A DNA stretch of 64,000 bases from Symbiodinium kawagutii (GCA_009767595.1 VSDK01024160.1:486726-550725); one strand, 5' to 3'; numbered from the stretch's first letter, positions 21,058 to 31,085 are shown. Program-made: numbers and translations. Notes: a model not told the origin generated them from the letters alone.

Positions 21058-21250
21058 TTATCCACAGTTTATGCAAAGCTGCTCCAAGCGGAAAGATCGT
21101 TTGTGCTGCGAAACACTCAGGAATACCGCCAAGATCCCACCGAACTTCGAGCCCCCGGATCTGAAATACCGCGACTTTGAAGGTGTGGTGAAGGAGCGGC
21201 GAAATGTCTGGGGGCTTGATGATGGGAGACCATGGGAGACCAGTCCAAAA
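21058..21250 (+). CDS. Exon with strong splice sites, unknown protein
   Basis: A 14-base T tract and CGTACCACAG precede it, and the donor is AAAA|GTAAGT. The frame in phase with the donor reads CSKRKDRLCCETLRNTAKIP, PNFEPPDLKYRDFEGVVKER and RNVWGLDDGRPWETSPK. Another frame (VYAKLLQAERSFVLRNTQEY) looks natural but has lower GC3 and stops before the donor. No family recognised. Confidence 0.55.
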
Positions 21251-21483
21251 GTAAGTCAAGAAGTAATTAGTTGCACTCATTGGCGTTCAATTTTCCTCGG
21301 ATCCAAAAATTGTCAGATAGCTTGTCCAAATGTGCTTCACCAATCTTCACTATGCTGCGGCCACACTCGTGATGAGGGCTTTGTGTTTCTGTATCCCTTG
21401 GCGAGAAGAACCCCGGCTTTCAAGTGTGAGGAATGTCTCCCAAAGATCCTGTTTCATCCTGTTTCTATCGTTGGCTTCTGCAG

Positions 21484-21669
21484 GGTTTCTGCTACTTGCA
21501 ATTGGGAGGCATTGGCAGGATCCAGATCGGCCAGCCAGGGGCATGGAAATTTCTGTACGTTTTGGACCAGTTGAGAAGTCGCAATCTCAAGCCCGGCAGC
21601 AGGAGCAACTTCCCGAGCGGCTGCTGAGACATCATGGCATTGAGCCAGAAAGATACTCAGCTGTCTATG
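21484..21669 (+). CDS. Exon, unknown protein
   Basis: Between GGCTTCTGCAG and CTATG|GTACCAG the frame reads LAIGRHWQDPDRPARGMEIS, VRFGPVEKSQSQARQQEQLP and ERLLRHHGIEPERYSAVYG. It is highly charged and open across the full exon, unlike the other two frames. Confidence 0.6.
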
Positions 21670-21675
21670 GTACCA

Positions 21676-21831
21676 GGTTTATTTCACCCACAAGTTCTTG
21701 ATCCCCAACTTAACTTGGCAGTTGTTGACAACCACCTGCAACGATTCATAGCGCTTCAAAATTATGGGGTGGTAAGAGTGCATGCGGTCCAGCCACATTT
21801 GGCATCAAGCCGCTTGGACTCGACACTCTAG
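21676..21831 (+). CDS. Candidate exon, unknown protein
   Basis: The frame reads HPQVLDPQLNLAVVDNHLQR, FIALQNYGVVRVHAVQPHLA and SSRLDSTL then TAG. Possible internal acceptor CTTGGCAG and donor GGG|GTGGTAAG. It could be an exon ending early or a terminal exon. Confidence 0.4.
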   Translation, partial: GLFHPQVLDPQLNLAVVDNHLQRFIALQNYGVVRVHAVQPHLASSRLDSTL

Positions 21832-21924
21832 CGGTTTGGTCTCTTAAAGCATGGGTGTACCCTGCCAGAGCTCCGACTGCTGCATCGAAATGATCATCGA
21901 ATCAGTTTTCAGAAATAGGGAAGC

Positions 21925-22028
21925 CATAAGGGCCCACCCATAAGGACCCACCCATAGGGACCCACCCATAAGGACCGACCCATATGGACCCACCCATAAG
22001 GACCGACCCATATGGACCCACCCATAAA
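21925..22028. repeat. CCCACCCATAAGGA tandem repeat
   Basis: Six to seven imperfect 16-17-bp units alternating CCCACCCATAAGGAC and CGACCCATATGGA. Low complexity. Confidence 0.75.
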
Positions 22029-22053
22029 TGCAAACCCGGGCCCTCAACAACTC

Positions 22054-22195
22054 TTCAGTGCCACCAGCGAACTGGAGGGCCCACGCCCTGGCTGTTCATC
22101 GCTACCATGGAAGCAGGGAGTATGCCAGCGGTGCTAGCCCAGCTGGTCGTGAGGTTCAAGCCGAGTTGTCCACCATTTGGCGTAGTCCAAATGGC
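22054..22195 (+). CDS. Exon, unknown protein
   Basis: After CAACTCTTCAG the frame reads VPPANWRAHALAVHRYHGSR, EYASGASPAGREVQAELSTI and WRSPNGKLH. A possible donor is GAG|GTTCAAG inside. Natural composition and high GC3. Confidence 0.5.
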
Positions 22196-22336
22196 AAACT
22201 CCATTCAACTCCCAAATGTCTTAGACCTGTGTAAGAGCGATGATTGCATACATCTGCCATTCACTTATTTCCAACCATTTAATTCAAGTGGTTTGCCGAC
22301 TATTCTTATCTAAGATGTGTAGTTGGTGGTTTCCAG

Positions 22337-22493
22337 GTTCAAGATCAAATTTTCAATCATCCCCACCATTCCTGGGGATGTCTGGGATGGGACTGCCGAC
22401 CTCCTTAGCGCCCGCCTGATCCGAGAACAAGTGGCCTGGCGATGTGTCCCCATGGAGGACGCGGGGCGGCCATGGCCAGGCGATTTCAGAACG
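22337..22493 (+). CDS. Exon upstream of a micro-exon, unknown protein
   Basis: Between GGTTTCCAG and AACG|GTGGGT the frame reads FKIKFSIIPTIPGDVWDGTA, DLLSARLIREQVAWRCVPME and DAGRPWPGDFRT. It ends in phase 0 and joins cleanly to the 39-base exon at 22551. Confidence 0.6.
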
Positions 22494-22550
22494 GTGGGTT
22501 CCCCTCTGAAAAATGATCCCCTGGAAGCTTAGAATTGCCAGTTTTTGTAG

Positions 22551-22589
22551 GTCAACCGTATTCCTATGGTGGATATTCCAGGCAACCAG
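22551..22589 (+). CDS. 39-base micro-exon
   Basis: Between a T-rich TTTTTGTAG and CAACCAG|GTGAAT: 13 codons, VNRIPMVDIPGNQ, phase 0 at both ends. The upstream intron 22494-22550 is only 57 bases. Confidence 0.5.
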
Positions 22590-22629
22590 GTGAATGGGCC
22601 AGAGAGTAATGATTGGTTGAGCTACAAAG

Positions 22630-22730
22630 AAGATGACAGAGTGGATAGAGTACGGCACCAGCTGGGCGAACGACAGGTTGCCGCGGAGGTCGAAGTCCAG
22701 AATCGTAGCAAAGTATATGAGGCCCACGTG
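22630..22730 (+). CDS. Exon after the micro-exon, unknown protein
   Basis: After CTACAAAG the phase-0 frame reads KMTEWIEYGTSWANDRLPRR then SKSRIVAKYMRPTW with very high third-position GC, ending CACGTG|GTTCTC. The minus strand (NHVGLIYFATILDFDL) also looks protein-like, but phase and GC3 favour +. Confidence 0.5.
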
Positions 22731-23178
22731 GTTCTCATGTTCCGTTGTATCATATGGGTGGTTTAATTTGAGACTGTAGCCACGAACCTTGATTAACCTC
22801 CAGTTTAACATCACCATGATCCCCTGCAGACCTTTACAAAGCACTCTTAACCATTATTCAACACCACATGTTCAACTAATTAAGTACCTTACCCTGAACC
22901 ATTCTTAGCCATTCTTTACCACCACATTTTTAACCAATTTATTATCCACTCCAAACCACTCGTAACCCTCCTGGTAGGCCATGAGGTTACTCCTTCTTCG
23001 CCATTCTTATTACTGGGACTTAGGTTACTATAACCGCTTCTTGGTGAGTAACCATGGCCTTTGGCCATCCTTAACAGCTTCCAAGTTGAGTAACCAGTGA
23101 CTCACCATTCTTCAACCAAGTTGAGTAACTTCATGGCCTACCAGGACCCATGGGACCCAGATCCATCCAGATCCTCAG

Positions 23179-23299
23179 GAGGTGAACGTGAACGGCAGCG
23201 AGGTCGCTTCGCGCTCCGGTGCAGCGCCCGTGGGCCTGGCTGTGGACCGTCGTGCCGGGCAGGTGGTGTGGAGGCGCCAGGGGGCCAGGGCCTGGGCGG
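23179..23299 (+). CDS. Exon with very high GC3, unknown protein
   Basis: Between GATCCTCAG and GCGG|GTGGGT the frame reads EVNVNGSEVASRSGAAPVGL then AVDRRAGQVVWRRQGARAWA. Other frames are arginine-rich artefacts of GC content. It lies about 450 bases before the assembly gap and could belong to the RRM-KH gene, though nothing ties them. Confidence 0.6.
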
Positions 23300-23749
23300 G
23301 TGGGTGATGTGGTTGCAAGGCGGCTGGGTGAATGGAGGTGATGGCTGATGAGTTATGATCGTTGATGGAATGGATGAGTTGAGTTAGTGTTGATGGAATT
23401 GGTTCATTAGTTGAGCTGATATGGTTGGTATATAAGTCAATATGGATCAATCAAATTTTGATGTTGGATGCTGATGGATGGTTGATTAGTTGATGTTTAA
23501 TGATGCTTGATTCATTTTGATTCGGTAGTGGTTGCAATTGTAAAATCGCGTTTTGCTGGATAGGTCTTGGATGGACAGTCCACTGTCCACTGTTTGAATC
23601 GCTTCAAATTGAACAAAAACCATCACCACTTGACTTGAAAGACACATGTGTGTGCATATCGGATCGCACAAACATATAGTAGCTTTGCGTATGATCCTCG
23701 GATATCTGAAGTTCATCCATTTTGTAGACCAGTTCCTGCTGCACGCCGC

Positions 23750-23894
23750 NNNNNNNNNNNNNNNNNNNNNNNNNNNNNNNNNNNNNNNNNNNNNNNNNNN
23801 NNNNNNNNNNNNNNNNNNNNNNNNNNNNNNNNNNNNNNNNNNNNNNNNNNNNNNNNNNNNNNNNNNNNNNNNNNNNNNNNNNNNNNNNNNNNNN
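23750..23894. other. Assembly gap (145 N)
   Basis: Run of N. It interrupts the 5' part of the RRM-KH coding region. Confidence 1.
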
Positions 23895-24937
23895 GTGTGG
23901 CCCCGCCCGGCCCCGCCCGGCGGGGGCCGGCAGGCCTGGCTGCCATGCAGCCGGTGGGCACGTTGCCGCCCAATCCCTTCATGACGATGCCGGGTCCTGG
24001 GATCCCGGGGGCGCCATTGCCGGGGGCACCGATGCTGGTGCCGGTTCCGGCGACTGGACCCCTGCCAGGCATGCCAGGACCATTGCCTCCAATGGGACCT
24101 GGCCTACCTGGACTACCAGGGGTGACCATGCCACCACCCAACGCAGGTACCACTCTCTCCATCGCCATTGATGGCCTGCCATTTCGCTATCAGCTGTCCG
24201 AGCCTGATCTCAAGGAGACCTTTCAGAGATGGGGAAGTGTGCAGTCAGTCCAAGTGGTGCGAGACAGTGGCAGAGAGGTTGGCTCTGTGCAGTTTGCAGA
24301 CCAGGTTGATGCGCAGGATGCGCAAAAGCAGCTCAACGGCCAGAGCTGTACCTTCGATGGTGTCCCAGGCACTTTGGCAGTTGTCATAGGCAACCCTTTT
24401 CAGCTTGCTGTGCCCAGACAAGTCCCTGGTGCAGGTCCTGGTCCAGTGACGCCAGCAGGGCCTTTGTCTGGTGGCGCTTGTGGGGCTGCGCCCGAAAATG
24501 GCAATGGTGCACTGGCAAAGGTTAGACCTGCATGGTGTTGCAAAATCGTGGTGGAGGCAGAATCGCTGCATCCAGAGTTTCCCACGGTGCATCGAATCCG
24601 AGGAGAAGGTGATGCAAACGTTGAACACATAAGCACACAGACCAAGTGCCATGTGCAGCTCCGAGGAAGAGGCTCCGAGACTCAGGAGCCTGAGACCAAC
24701 CAGGAGTTGCCGGAGCCCATGTTTCTGTGGCTCACCAGTGACAGTGCCGAAAGCGGCAAAGTGGGCATGGACATGACCTTGGATTTGCTGAAGAGCATCT
24801 ACGAGGGTCATCAACAGTGGTGCGACCAGAACGGGATTGGTCATCCGGAGTCCATCAAACCCAAGGTCTTCGAGAACCCCGAAGTCCTGCCAGGCGCCAA
24901 GGCCCCAGGCCAAGCACCAGGACCATACTTCAAGTAA
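23895..24937 (+). CDS. RRM plus KH domain RNA-binding protein (5' end in the gap)
   Basis: An uninterrupted frame of about 346 codons leaves the gap and ends at TAA 24935-24937. It begins with a Pro/Gly/Met-rich stretch (PNPFMTMPGPGIPGAPLPGA). An RRM follows at about 24149-24397, with LSIAIDGLPF as RNP2-like and REVGSVQFAD as a degenerate RNP1. The linker is Pro/Gly-rich. A KH domain at about 24535-24835 has HRIRGEGDANVEHISTQTKC and QLRGRGS, the GxGxxxxxI..xT...V.LRGRGS pattern of the KHDC4/SF1-like class, ending in an amphipathic LDLLKSIYEGHQQW helix. Expected role: RNA binding in splicing or mRNA handling. The Met at 23945 is a possible internal start. Unusually for this window it has no intron for 1 kb. 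Confidence 0.9.
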
Positions 24938-25286
24938 GCACAGCGAGAGATGCGGCTAGAGCTGAGCATGCTGAGTAGATCTGAGTAGTAGGGTGATGTA
25001 GGATGTAGATGATGTAGCAAATTGTAGCAACCTCAGCCGGTGAATCTTTGGGAGAAAGGAACCGCGCCAATTCGAGTTAAAAAAAAGCCGCCGGCTGTGG
25101 TGCACGTGTTTGTGGAGATTGCTTAGGGTCGAAGGGCAACCCCGAAGCACCAACACAGTCCCGCACAATCCCGCACATATGTTCGAGTCTTTGTCTTTGA
25201 TTTGGGCATGAACATATTTTGTTCAATACATTTTGCAATCTGTTGCACTATCTCACTGATGCTTTCAGTCACACACACACAACGCT
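24938..25286. other. Probable 3' UTR and spacer after the RRM-KH gene
   Basis: Contains GTAGATGATGTAG repeats, an A8 run at 25079-25086 and a CACACACA run at 25270. No terminator or poly(A) signal can be named with confidence. Confidence 0.5.
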
Positions 25287-25478
25287 ATGATCACATGCTC
25301 CCCGGGCGGAGGATTCCAGCAGAACCTCCTATCTACCAGAACCCCGAAGCAACGGATCCTGCGGCTGGGCTATGTCATCCCCGACATCCTTGCAAGGCCG
25401 GTCGCACACTCATGCACAGCCGATGTGTTTGTCAACTGCGTAATTGCTGTGCCGGCCAATGGCTCCTATCCCAAGTGA
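25287..25478 (+). CDS. Exon or short ORF, unknown protein
   Basis: The frame reads SPGGGFQQNLLSTRTPKQRI, LRLGYVIPDILARPVAHSCT and ADVFVNCVIAVPANGSYPK, then TGA. High GC3. It could instead leave at CCCAA|GTGAAG. A second frame is open but less natural. No family recognised. Confidence 0.5.
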   Translation: MITCSPGGGFQQNLLSTRTPKQRILRLGYVIPDILARPVAHSCTADVFVNCVIAVPANGSYPK

Positions 25479-25591
25479 AGTGCAGATGATTGAGAAACCA
25501 ACTGAAAACCGGGTGGAAACGGCCGTGGAAACTAGATGGAAACCATGAGACCATGAGAAACTATATGAGAAACCAGCCAAAGCTGACAGAT

Positions 25592-25732
25592 TTATGAACA
25601 TCCCGAGTCGCTTCGTGCATTCCAAGCCAAGCCGAGGACATGGCGAAGAAGATTCTGAAGGAACTGAATTGATGCTAGGGCAGATGTTGGACAAACAAAG
25701 AATCAGTGCAGCAGTTTTGGTATGAATCATGA
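25592..25732 (+). CDS. Candidate exon, unknown protein
   Basis: The frame reads MNIPSRFVHSKPSRGHGEED then SEGTELMLGQMLDKQRISAA, charged and natural. A long minus frame overlaps it, so the strand is not certain. Confidence 0.35.
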
Positions 25733-26094
25733 TGGATGTTGTGAGATGGTTTGGCTACGATCTGTATCGTAGAAATTTCACCCACCATGTGCCATGTGCA
25801 TGATTCAGAATGTTCCGTTGTGGTTGGTTGAGTATTGATGGTCAGTACTTCCAGTGGGCGGTAGTTGACCATGGTTTGTTTTGTAGCCATTGCAACCCCG
25901 ATGACTATACTTACAAGCCAAGTCGGTTCACGTGCACTCCATGGCCACCTGTTGCTTTGTTCTTAGCCACTCTCAGGATTGCGGTCAAGCGCGGTTGATG
26001 CTTCAAATGTTTGGTTGGGTTCTCAATGATGGTCAGTGACCATGACACTGCATGGATCCAAACGGTCGGTCTACTTGGTTGGTGGTTGGTGGCT

Positions 26095-26325
26095 AAATGG
26101 TGAATGACAATGGTTGGTTGGTTGGTTGGTTGGTTGGTTGGTTGGTTGGCTGGCTGGGGTTGGCTGGTTGGCTGGTTGGCTGGTTGGTTGGTTGGTTGGT
26201 TGGTTGGTTGGTTGGCTGGCTGGTTGGCTGGTTGGCTGGTTGGCTGGTTGGCTGGTTGGCTGGTTGGCTGGTTGGTTGGTTGGTTGGTTGGTTGGTTGGT
26301 TGGTTGGTTGGTTGGTTTATGAATC
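26095..26325. repeat. TTGG/CTGG tetranucleotide microsatellite
   Basis: Alternating GGTT and GGCT units. All frames stay open as [12 protein letters not shown] or NQPT-like products, a repeat artefact. Confidence 0.95.
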
Positions 26326-26420
26326 CTTAGTATGACCATTCATCAGGTCTGTGAACCAGCCATTCGCCAATACTAAGCTGCTTGATGTCGGTTGACCTTG
26401 GTGGCTGATGTCTCACCCAG

Positions 26421-26513
26421 CTCCTCCAGGATCCCGCTGGTGTCCCCTACTGGGTGATCACGTCACAAGGAGGCCCTGGGCCCTGCGCGGGGCAGGGTCA
26501 TCTGAGGAATGTC
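26421..26513 (+). CDS. Short exon, unknown protein
   Basis: After TCTCACCCAG the frame reads LLQDPAGVPYWVITSQGGPG then PCAGQGHLRNV and meets TGA at 26514-26516. The high-GC island ends there. Confidence 0.45.
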
Positions 26514-26622
26514 TGAGGGGTGAGCTTCGTCAGATCCGCAGATCGCCAGCGACTGCGACTGATGCATCTCAAATAGGGTTGTTCAAATGAGGTTTTTGGC
26601 ATATCTAAAAAAATAGTTAGAG

Positions 26623-27135
26623 TTGTTCAAAATTACATATCTTACAAAATCAACTGAGATTGGGCATTTTCTGCATTCATTGTTTGCGAGTTTGCTCAGG
26701 TTGTCCCGCTTCAACTCATTTTTCCGCCAGGGAAGCCAGATGAGGAGATGGATTCGGGGCCGGTCAGCCAAAATCAGGGGGCGCAGGCCTCAGAAAAGGG
26801 TTTCTAGTCACTCAATCTTTTATTTTCCAGCCCTCCCTGGGATGAGTAAGCTATCTGACCCTCGTTTTCTCCAGGATGGTTTGAGGTCTCAACCTCAAAC
26901 CTGTTTTGATGCAGGGTATGGAGGTTGGTTTGTGGCTTTGCGATACGGGAAAGGGAGCAGCAAGATACCTCACGGAACTGACAGTGGGATGTTCTTGAAC
27001 AATTTTGGACAATATTTGACACCGCTATGCGGCATCGTGGGTTTCCTGAGTTGGCTGAGCAGTGGCCCTGATATACCCCAGGCAAGGACAAGTTTATCAG
27101 CCAGATCCAATCTTCAACACCTCATAAATTGGTGA
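26623..27135 (+). CDS. Unassigned 170-codon ORF
   Basis: A single frame from ATG to TGA containing FDAGYGGWFVALRYGKGSSK and LTPLCGIVGFLSWLSSGPDI. GC3 is low and the minus strand is also open for 95 codons, so it may be chance or an old transposon fragment. No family recognised. Confidence 0.25.
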   Translation: MFKITYLTKSTEIGHFLHSLFASLLRLSRFNSFFRQGSQMRRWIRGRSAKIRGRRPQKRVSSHSIFYFPALPGMSKLSDPRFLQDGLRSQPQTCFDAGYGGWFVALRYGKGSSKIPHGTDSGMFLNNFGQYLTPLCGIVGFLSWLSSGPDIPQARTSLSARSNLQHLINW

Positions 27136-27375
27136 TTGTTACTCGGTTTCTACTTCCCTTCTCATACATGCCAGAGACCATGATTAGACACCATGAGCCG
27201 TCCTTTGTCATTCTCGATCACCATGAACCATCCACGATCATTATCAATCATCACGATGATCTCGATTGACCATCATCACCCATCATCAACCGTTCATCCA
27301 CCATCATCAACATTCATCAGCCATTCAACAATCACAGTGTTGCCGGCCGCCAGCATGATTTCCGCTCGCTGACCC

Positions 27376-27381
27376 CAGGTG
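27376..27381 (+). repeat. 6-bp target-site duplication CAGGTG (left) of element E copy 1
   Basis: Identical to 27972-27977 at the other end of the element. Confidence 0.6.
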
Positions 27382-27971
27382 AGCAGAGTTTTGTGTAAAC
27401 CAATTAAGAATCATAAAGGACTTGTCCTGGAGATGTGTCGCGTAGGCAATTCTGCATCGGAGCGTAGGCTCGCGTAGGCTCGCGTAGGCTTTTTATAGCT
27501 GTTGATGTCGCGTAGGCAGTTGCGTAGGTAGCCAACGGGGTCGAATTGTTTAAATGATTGTTTGTTTATTTGGTTGTTTGTTCGGTTGACTGATCGGTTG
27601 CTCAAATGGCATTTGGATGCTTGTCATCCGCGTAGGCGTGGCGTAGGCACTGCGTAGGCACTGCGTAGGCAAACACCCAATTTGTCATCCTAGACCCTCG
27701 GATTTGGCCAGCTAGATTGAAGGATTGACCGCTAGATTGAAGGATTGACTCAACTATTGTCAGTACCATATTCCGAAATGCCAGAAATTCATAGTGGCGT
27801 AGGCAAAAATGAACGTGGTGTACAAAAACACCACGCGCGTAGGCCGTGCGTAGGCAATTGTTATACACAAATCCTTGCGTAGGCTGGCACTGTGGTGGCG
27901 TAGGCAGGCGTAGGCTCCAGCGTAGGCGCCTGAAAATGACAAAGGCCCAAACATTCAAAAAAAACGTTGCT
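27382..27971. mobile_element. Element E, copy 1: 590 bp packed with GCGTAGGC
   Basis: The ends AGCAGAGTTTT and AAAACGTTGCT are imperfect inverted repeats (9 of 11). CAGGTG flanks both sides. The body holds 16 exact copies of GCGTAGGC, all in the same orientation, plus a GCGTAGGT variant. A second copy lies at 60368-60955. It has no convincing ORF. Minus-strand frames rich in AYA/LRH come from the octamer. Likely a non-autonomous DNA transposon. Confidence 0.8.
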
Positions 27972-28125
27972 CAGGTGATGATGAGCTGTCAGCCCAACGG
28001 TCGAACGGAGCGCTGCGGGGACGGGTGAGGGGAGTGAGCATCACGGGGGGTGTTTAGCATGTACGTTCCACATAGGTTCAACATGAGTCGACACCAAGTA
28101 AACGAACGCAAGCTACAGACCAAGA

Positions 28126-28333
28126 ATGGAAAACCTCCAACTTTTGAAGACAGCAGGCGTGGTTGTCGAGAAGCGCAGAGATTCCGCTTCCCCAGGAGCG
28201 GCGACCCCATCCCCCGAAGCAGCCGGAGATTGAGATCTTCCCTCCGGGTTTGGGTGCCCTTCGCAAGTTCCTCAAGGGAGGCGGGGACCGACCGACTGGT
28301 GATGGGCAACTCGCGAACTGTGGGTGTTGACAG
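28126..28333 (+). CDS. Candidate exon(s), unknown protein
   Basis: Two good frames follow one another. ATG 28126 starts MENLQLLKTAGVVVEKRRDS then ASPGAATPSPEAAGD. From 28214 another frame reads PKQPEIEIFPPGLGALRKFL then KGGGDRPTGDGQLANCG. They overlap by frame, so an intron, a frameshift or a wrong choice is possible. The minus strand is open too. Confidence 0.35.
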
Positions 28334-28554
28334 GTGCCAGCTGTACAATCAGTAGTGTGATTACGGCGATTTCGTCAAAAACAGGTGCTTTTGTTGATCC
28401 TTTCAGGGTATGGCCATGATAATACCATCATATACCATCCATATAAACGAATGAATGCTGATTTTCATGGATCCCGCCGTTTCCACAGGCACGATGACAG
28501 TGATTGAGATGGCTTGGTCATCATGATATGATGCTACGAGTTGAGCCACTTTAG

Positions 28555-28679
28555 AAGCTCCCTGTCCAAGTTGCAGGGCACGAAACATCACCCACTTCCG
28601 TAAGCAGCTCGGCCAGGCGCTCGGTTTCTGTGAGGCGAGGCTGCGAGGCATCAAAAACGTTGCGGCCGAGCGGAGGCGA
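28555..28679 (+). CDS. Exon with CxxC, unknown protein
   Basis: After CACTTTAG the frame reads APCPSCRARNITHFRKQLGQ then ALGFCEARLRGIKNVAAERR with very high GC3, meeting TGA at 28680. The CPSC pair could be half of a zinc site or a redox motif. No partner cysteines are nearby. Confidence 0.5.
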
Positions 28680-28950
28680 TGATGCCATTCACCGCATGTG
28701 ACCCATCCTGCAGCGGCCAACCATGGTCATTGCTAGTGATTCGCTGGTGGATCTGGTGGAGAACGTATGGAAAACCCATGGTCAGCCCCCAAATCCATCA
28801 ACTTCCGGGCAGGTTTTGGATGGGGAAAATCGTCGACATGAATCCGATGGCAAAACCCATCATCCCGCAGCCCAAGGGGTGGGCAGGATGGTCCAGCCTC
28901 AGGTGGTTGATTTGATTTCCCATGATTTTCAACCTGCACCATGTGCTTAG

Positions 28951-29080
28951 GCAACTCCTGGCAGCTCCTGGCCTCGCTCCCTCACCAGCCCGCCCGAGGG
29001 GGACCTCCAAAGTGGTTTGCGCCAAGGTTCCAAGTCACGATCCAGCCGTGGTCCGAAGGTGGGGTGGAAGGGCACGAGAG
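28951..29080 (+). CDS. Exon with canonical splice sites, unknown protein
   Basis: Between ATGTGCTTAG and GAGAG|GTGAGG the frame reads GNSWQLLASLPHQPARGGPP, KWFAPRFQVTIQPWSEGGVE and GHE. GC3 is clearly highest in this frame. Confidence 0.6.
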
Positions 29081-29453
29081 GTGAGGAGTTCCATCATTGG
29101 AAAGGCAGCTGGTTGTGCTTGGGCTCTGCAGGAAACAAGTTGGGAAGTACCACGATGAGTATGAGCACAGCACTCAATAGCTTGACCTGTGCTGGCGTAG
29201 ATTCGTCATGAATGAACGTCTTCAGCTCCAGATCGGTCCAAATTCATGAACCCATATGGAAGATTATGGCAGAACTGGCTAGTTCATATATCTGACAGCT
29301 TGATCATGGCGGATGATAGCTCTTGCTAGCTGTTTCGCTGACAGATTTCTTTTTTTGGTTCTAGCGGCCATCAGTGCTTGGAACAACCACCGGCATTTGG
29401 TTGACATTTGATATTTTTTAGTTTTAAACAGCTTTGATGTTCCTCAATATTTG

Positions 29454-29550
29454 GCTGATTGGTGGTTTGATTGTCATTTTTTCTTTCACTAGTCACAAAT
29501 GATTTGTTGACAAGCCTATTTTTCAAAGTGGTGGTTCAACCACCAACCAG
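29454..29550. mobile_element. Introner-like element, family B
   Basis: Left GATTGGTGGTTTGATTGTC and right GTGGTTCAACCACCAACCAG are inverted partners. The last bases are AG. Confidence 0.65.
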
Positions 29551-29599
29551 TTGGGATGGTTGGTTCATTCACGAATGTGTTTGAGGTTGAAACACCCAG

Positions 29600-29711
29600 C
29601 CGCCCCATGTTAGGTCAGGGTTTCACCGTCCGCATCCGTCCCGTTTCAGGCAGCAAAGCGCACTGGAGCAGCGCGGACGTGCCACTGGGTTGTGCGGAGT
29701 GTCCTGGGCTT
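29600..29711 (+). CDS. Short exon, unknown protein
   Basis: The frame reads LGQGFTVRIRPVSGSKAHWS then SADVPLGCAECPGL. GTCCCGTTTCAG at 29639-29650 could be the acceptor. It sits between two family B copies. Confidence 0.4.
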
Positions 29712-29731
29712 TGGTTTCATAGATACATTTA

Positions 29732-30013
29732 CTGCTTGGTGGTTTTAAACCGTGGTTAATAATGGCCAATAATGGTTTCTAATAGGGGATAATAACCAAC
29801 AATGATATGATTAAACAACTACTGGTTGGTGGTTTTAAACCATGGTAAATTTTATAATGTTAATTGGTTGATAATAGGGGATAGGAACCAACAATGATAT
29901 GGTTCAACAACTGCTGGTTGGTGGTTTGATTGACGTTTTCTATTTTCCCGAGCAATAGTCAACAAATGATTGGTGGACTATAATTTTTCGGGGGGGGTGA
30001 AACCACCAACCAG
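29732..30013. mobile_element. Family B/C compound elements
   Basis: Two partial units (CTTGGTGGTTTTAAACCGTG at 29736 and CTGGTTGGTGGTTTTAAACC at 29821), then a complete B copy from GTTGGTGGTTTGATTGACG (29917) to TGAAACCACCAACCAG (30013). Confidence 0.65.
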
Positions 30014-30863
30014 ATAACGTCGATTTTTCCTTTTACTATCTTTACTCACGCACACACACACACACCAACAAAGTATATGTGTGTTTAAAAGCCCTGTCTT
30101 TTGACAAATGTTTTTAAATCACAAGAGTTTCTTTCATCAACCAGGGTGCATACGCAAGGCTTTGAAAGAAACATATCATGATATAGAATGTTTCAATTTG
30201 CACGCCTAGCATGCACACATGCCATCATATGCATACAAAAACACTGACTCACATACTTGCATTCTGCGTCATTCTGCCTGTATTTGCTTGTTCACGTGCT
30301 TGGAGCAGCAAATAGTGATTGTGTTTCACACTTCTGCAGTGTCAAAAAGCTCACGCAGTCGTTCATGATAAATCAACCCGGAAGGTAGTTATCATTGGTC
30401 ATTGGATGTCATTGGCAAAGACCTTCTTAGATTCACCAGCATGACTAAAAATGGTTTTACCCAAGGTTTTGAACACTGCTTCCTTGGGCACAGACGGGGG
30501 AAAAGATTCGTTTACCTGCACCCCAAAATGGATGGCATTTGGCAAACATATATTGGCTGACCGGCTTACCCGCAGGCTAAAAACAATGGATGCAGTTGTT
30601 AGAGGTGGAAAGAAGATCACAAAAAGTAACTTATAAAGACCATTTATCAGCACAGAATGGGGTTGTTTCTAAGTGGGGGAGCGCCCGAAACCCAAACAGA
30701 TAGCATGTATTGTTAGTGATTATTCCCTAGTTGGTGATTATCCCCTAGTTAGTCACCATACTTAATCACCATAATGGCATTGCTGGTGATTATCCCAAAA
30801 AGATATGTGCATAAGCACAAATGTTGGTGATTATCACCATGTGCCGGAAAACAAATCATTTGC
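30014..30863. other. Spacer with two overlapping short ORFs
   Basis: CA dinucleotides at 30052-30066. A + ORF 30451-30636 (MVLPKVLNTASLGTDGG) and a minus ORF 30399-30653 overlap, and neither has convincing codon bias. GGTGATTATCCC repeats lie at 30715-30835. Confidence 0.4.
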
Positions 30864-30884
30864 TTGCACTATTCCTGCCCATTG

Positions 30885-31085
30885 ATGACCTCGCTGCGTG
30901 TGGGAAGCATTGCTGCCAGCTCCAGCACTAAGGATTCTGGCGCCCAGCACGCACATGGCCTGCGCCCCAGACCAGAGCAGTGGCAGCCACCGTCCAAGCA
31001 CCGAGGTCACAGAGTGTGCCCGCTGAAATCACATTTGCCATCCAACAGTTGGAGTGTCCTGAGTCCAATCTGCAAACCCGTAGTT
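30885..31085 (+). CDS. Candidate exon, unknown protein
   Basis: The frame reads SLRVGSIAASSSTKDSGAQH, AHGLRPRPEQWQPPSKHRGH and RVCPLKSHLPSNSWSVLSPI. GC-rich, splice sites unclear. Confidence 0.35.

Noticed and set aside
25911..26339. [12 protein letters not shown] membrane-like ORFs and NQPT-type ORF
   Set aside because: Artefact of the TTGG/CTGG microsatellite, open in all frames.
27602..27958. Minus-strand ORFs in the GCGTAGGC element, also at 60751-60986
   Set aside because: The AYA/LRH content comes from the octamer, and the two copies differ without a synonymous bias I can see. Treated as non-coding.
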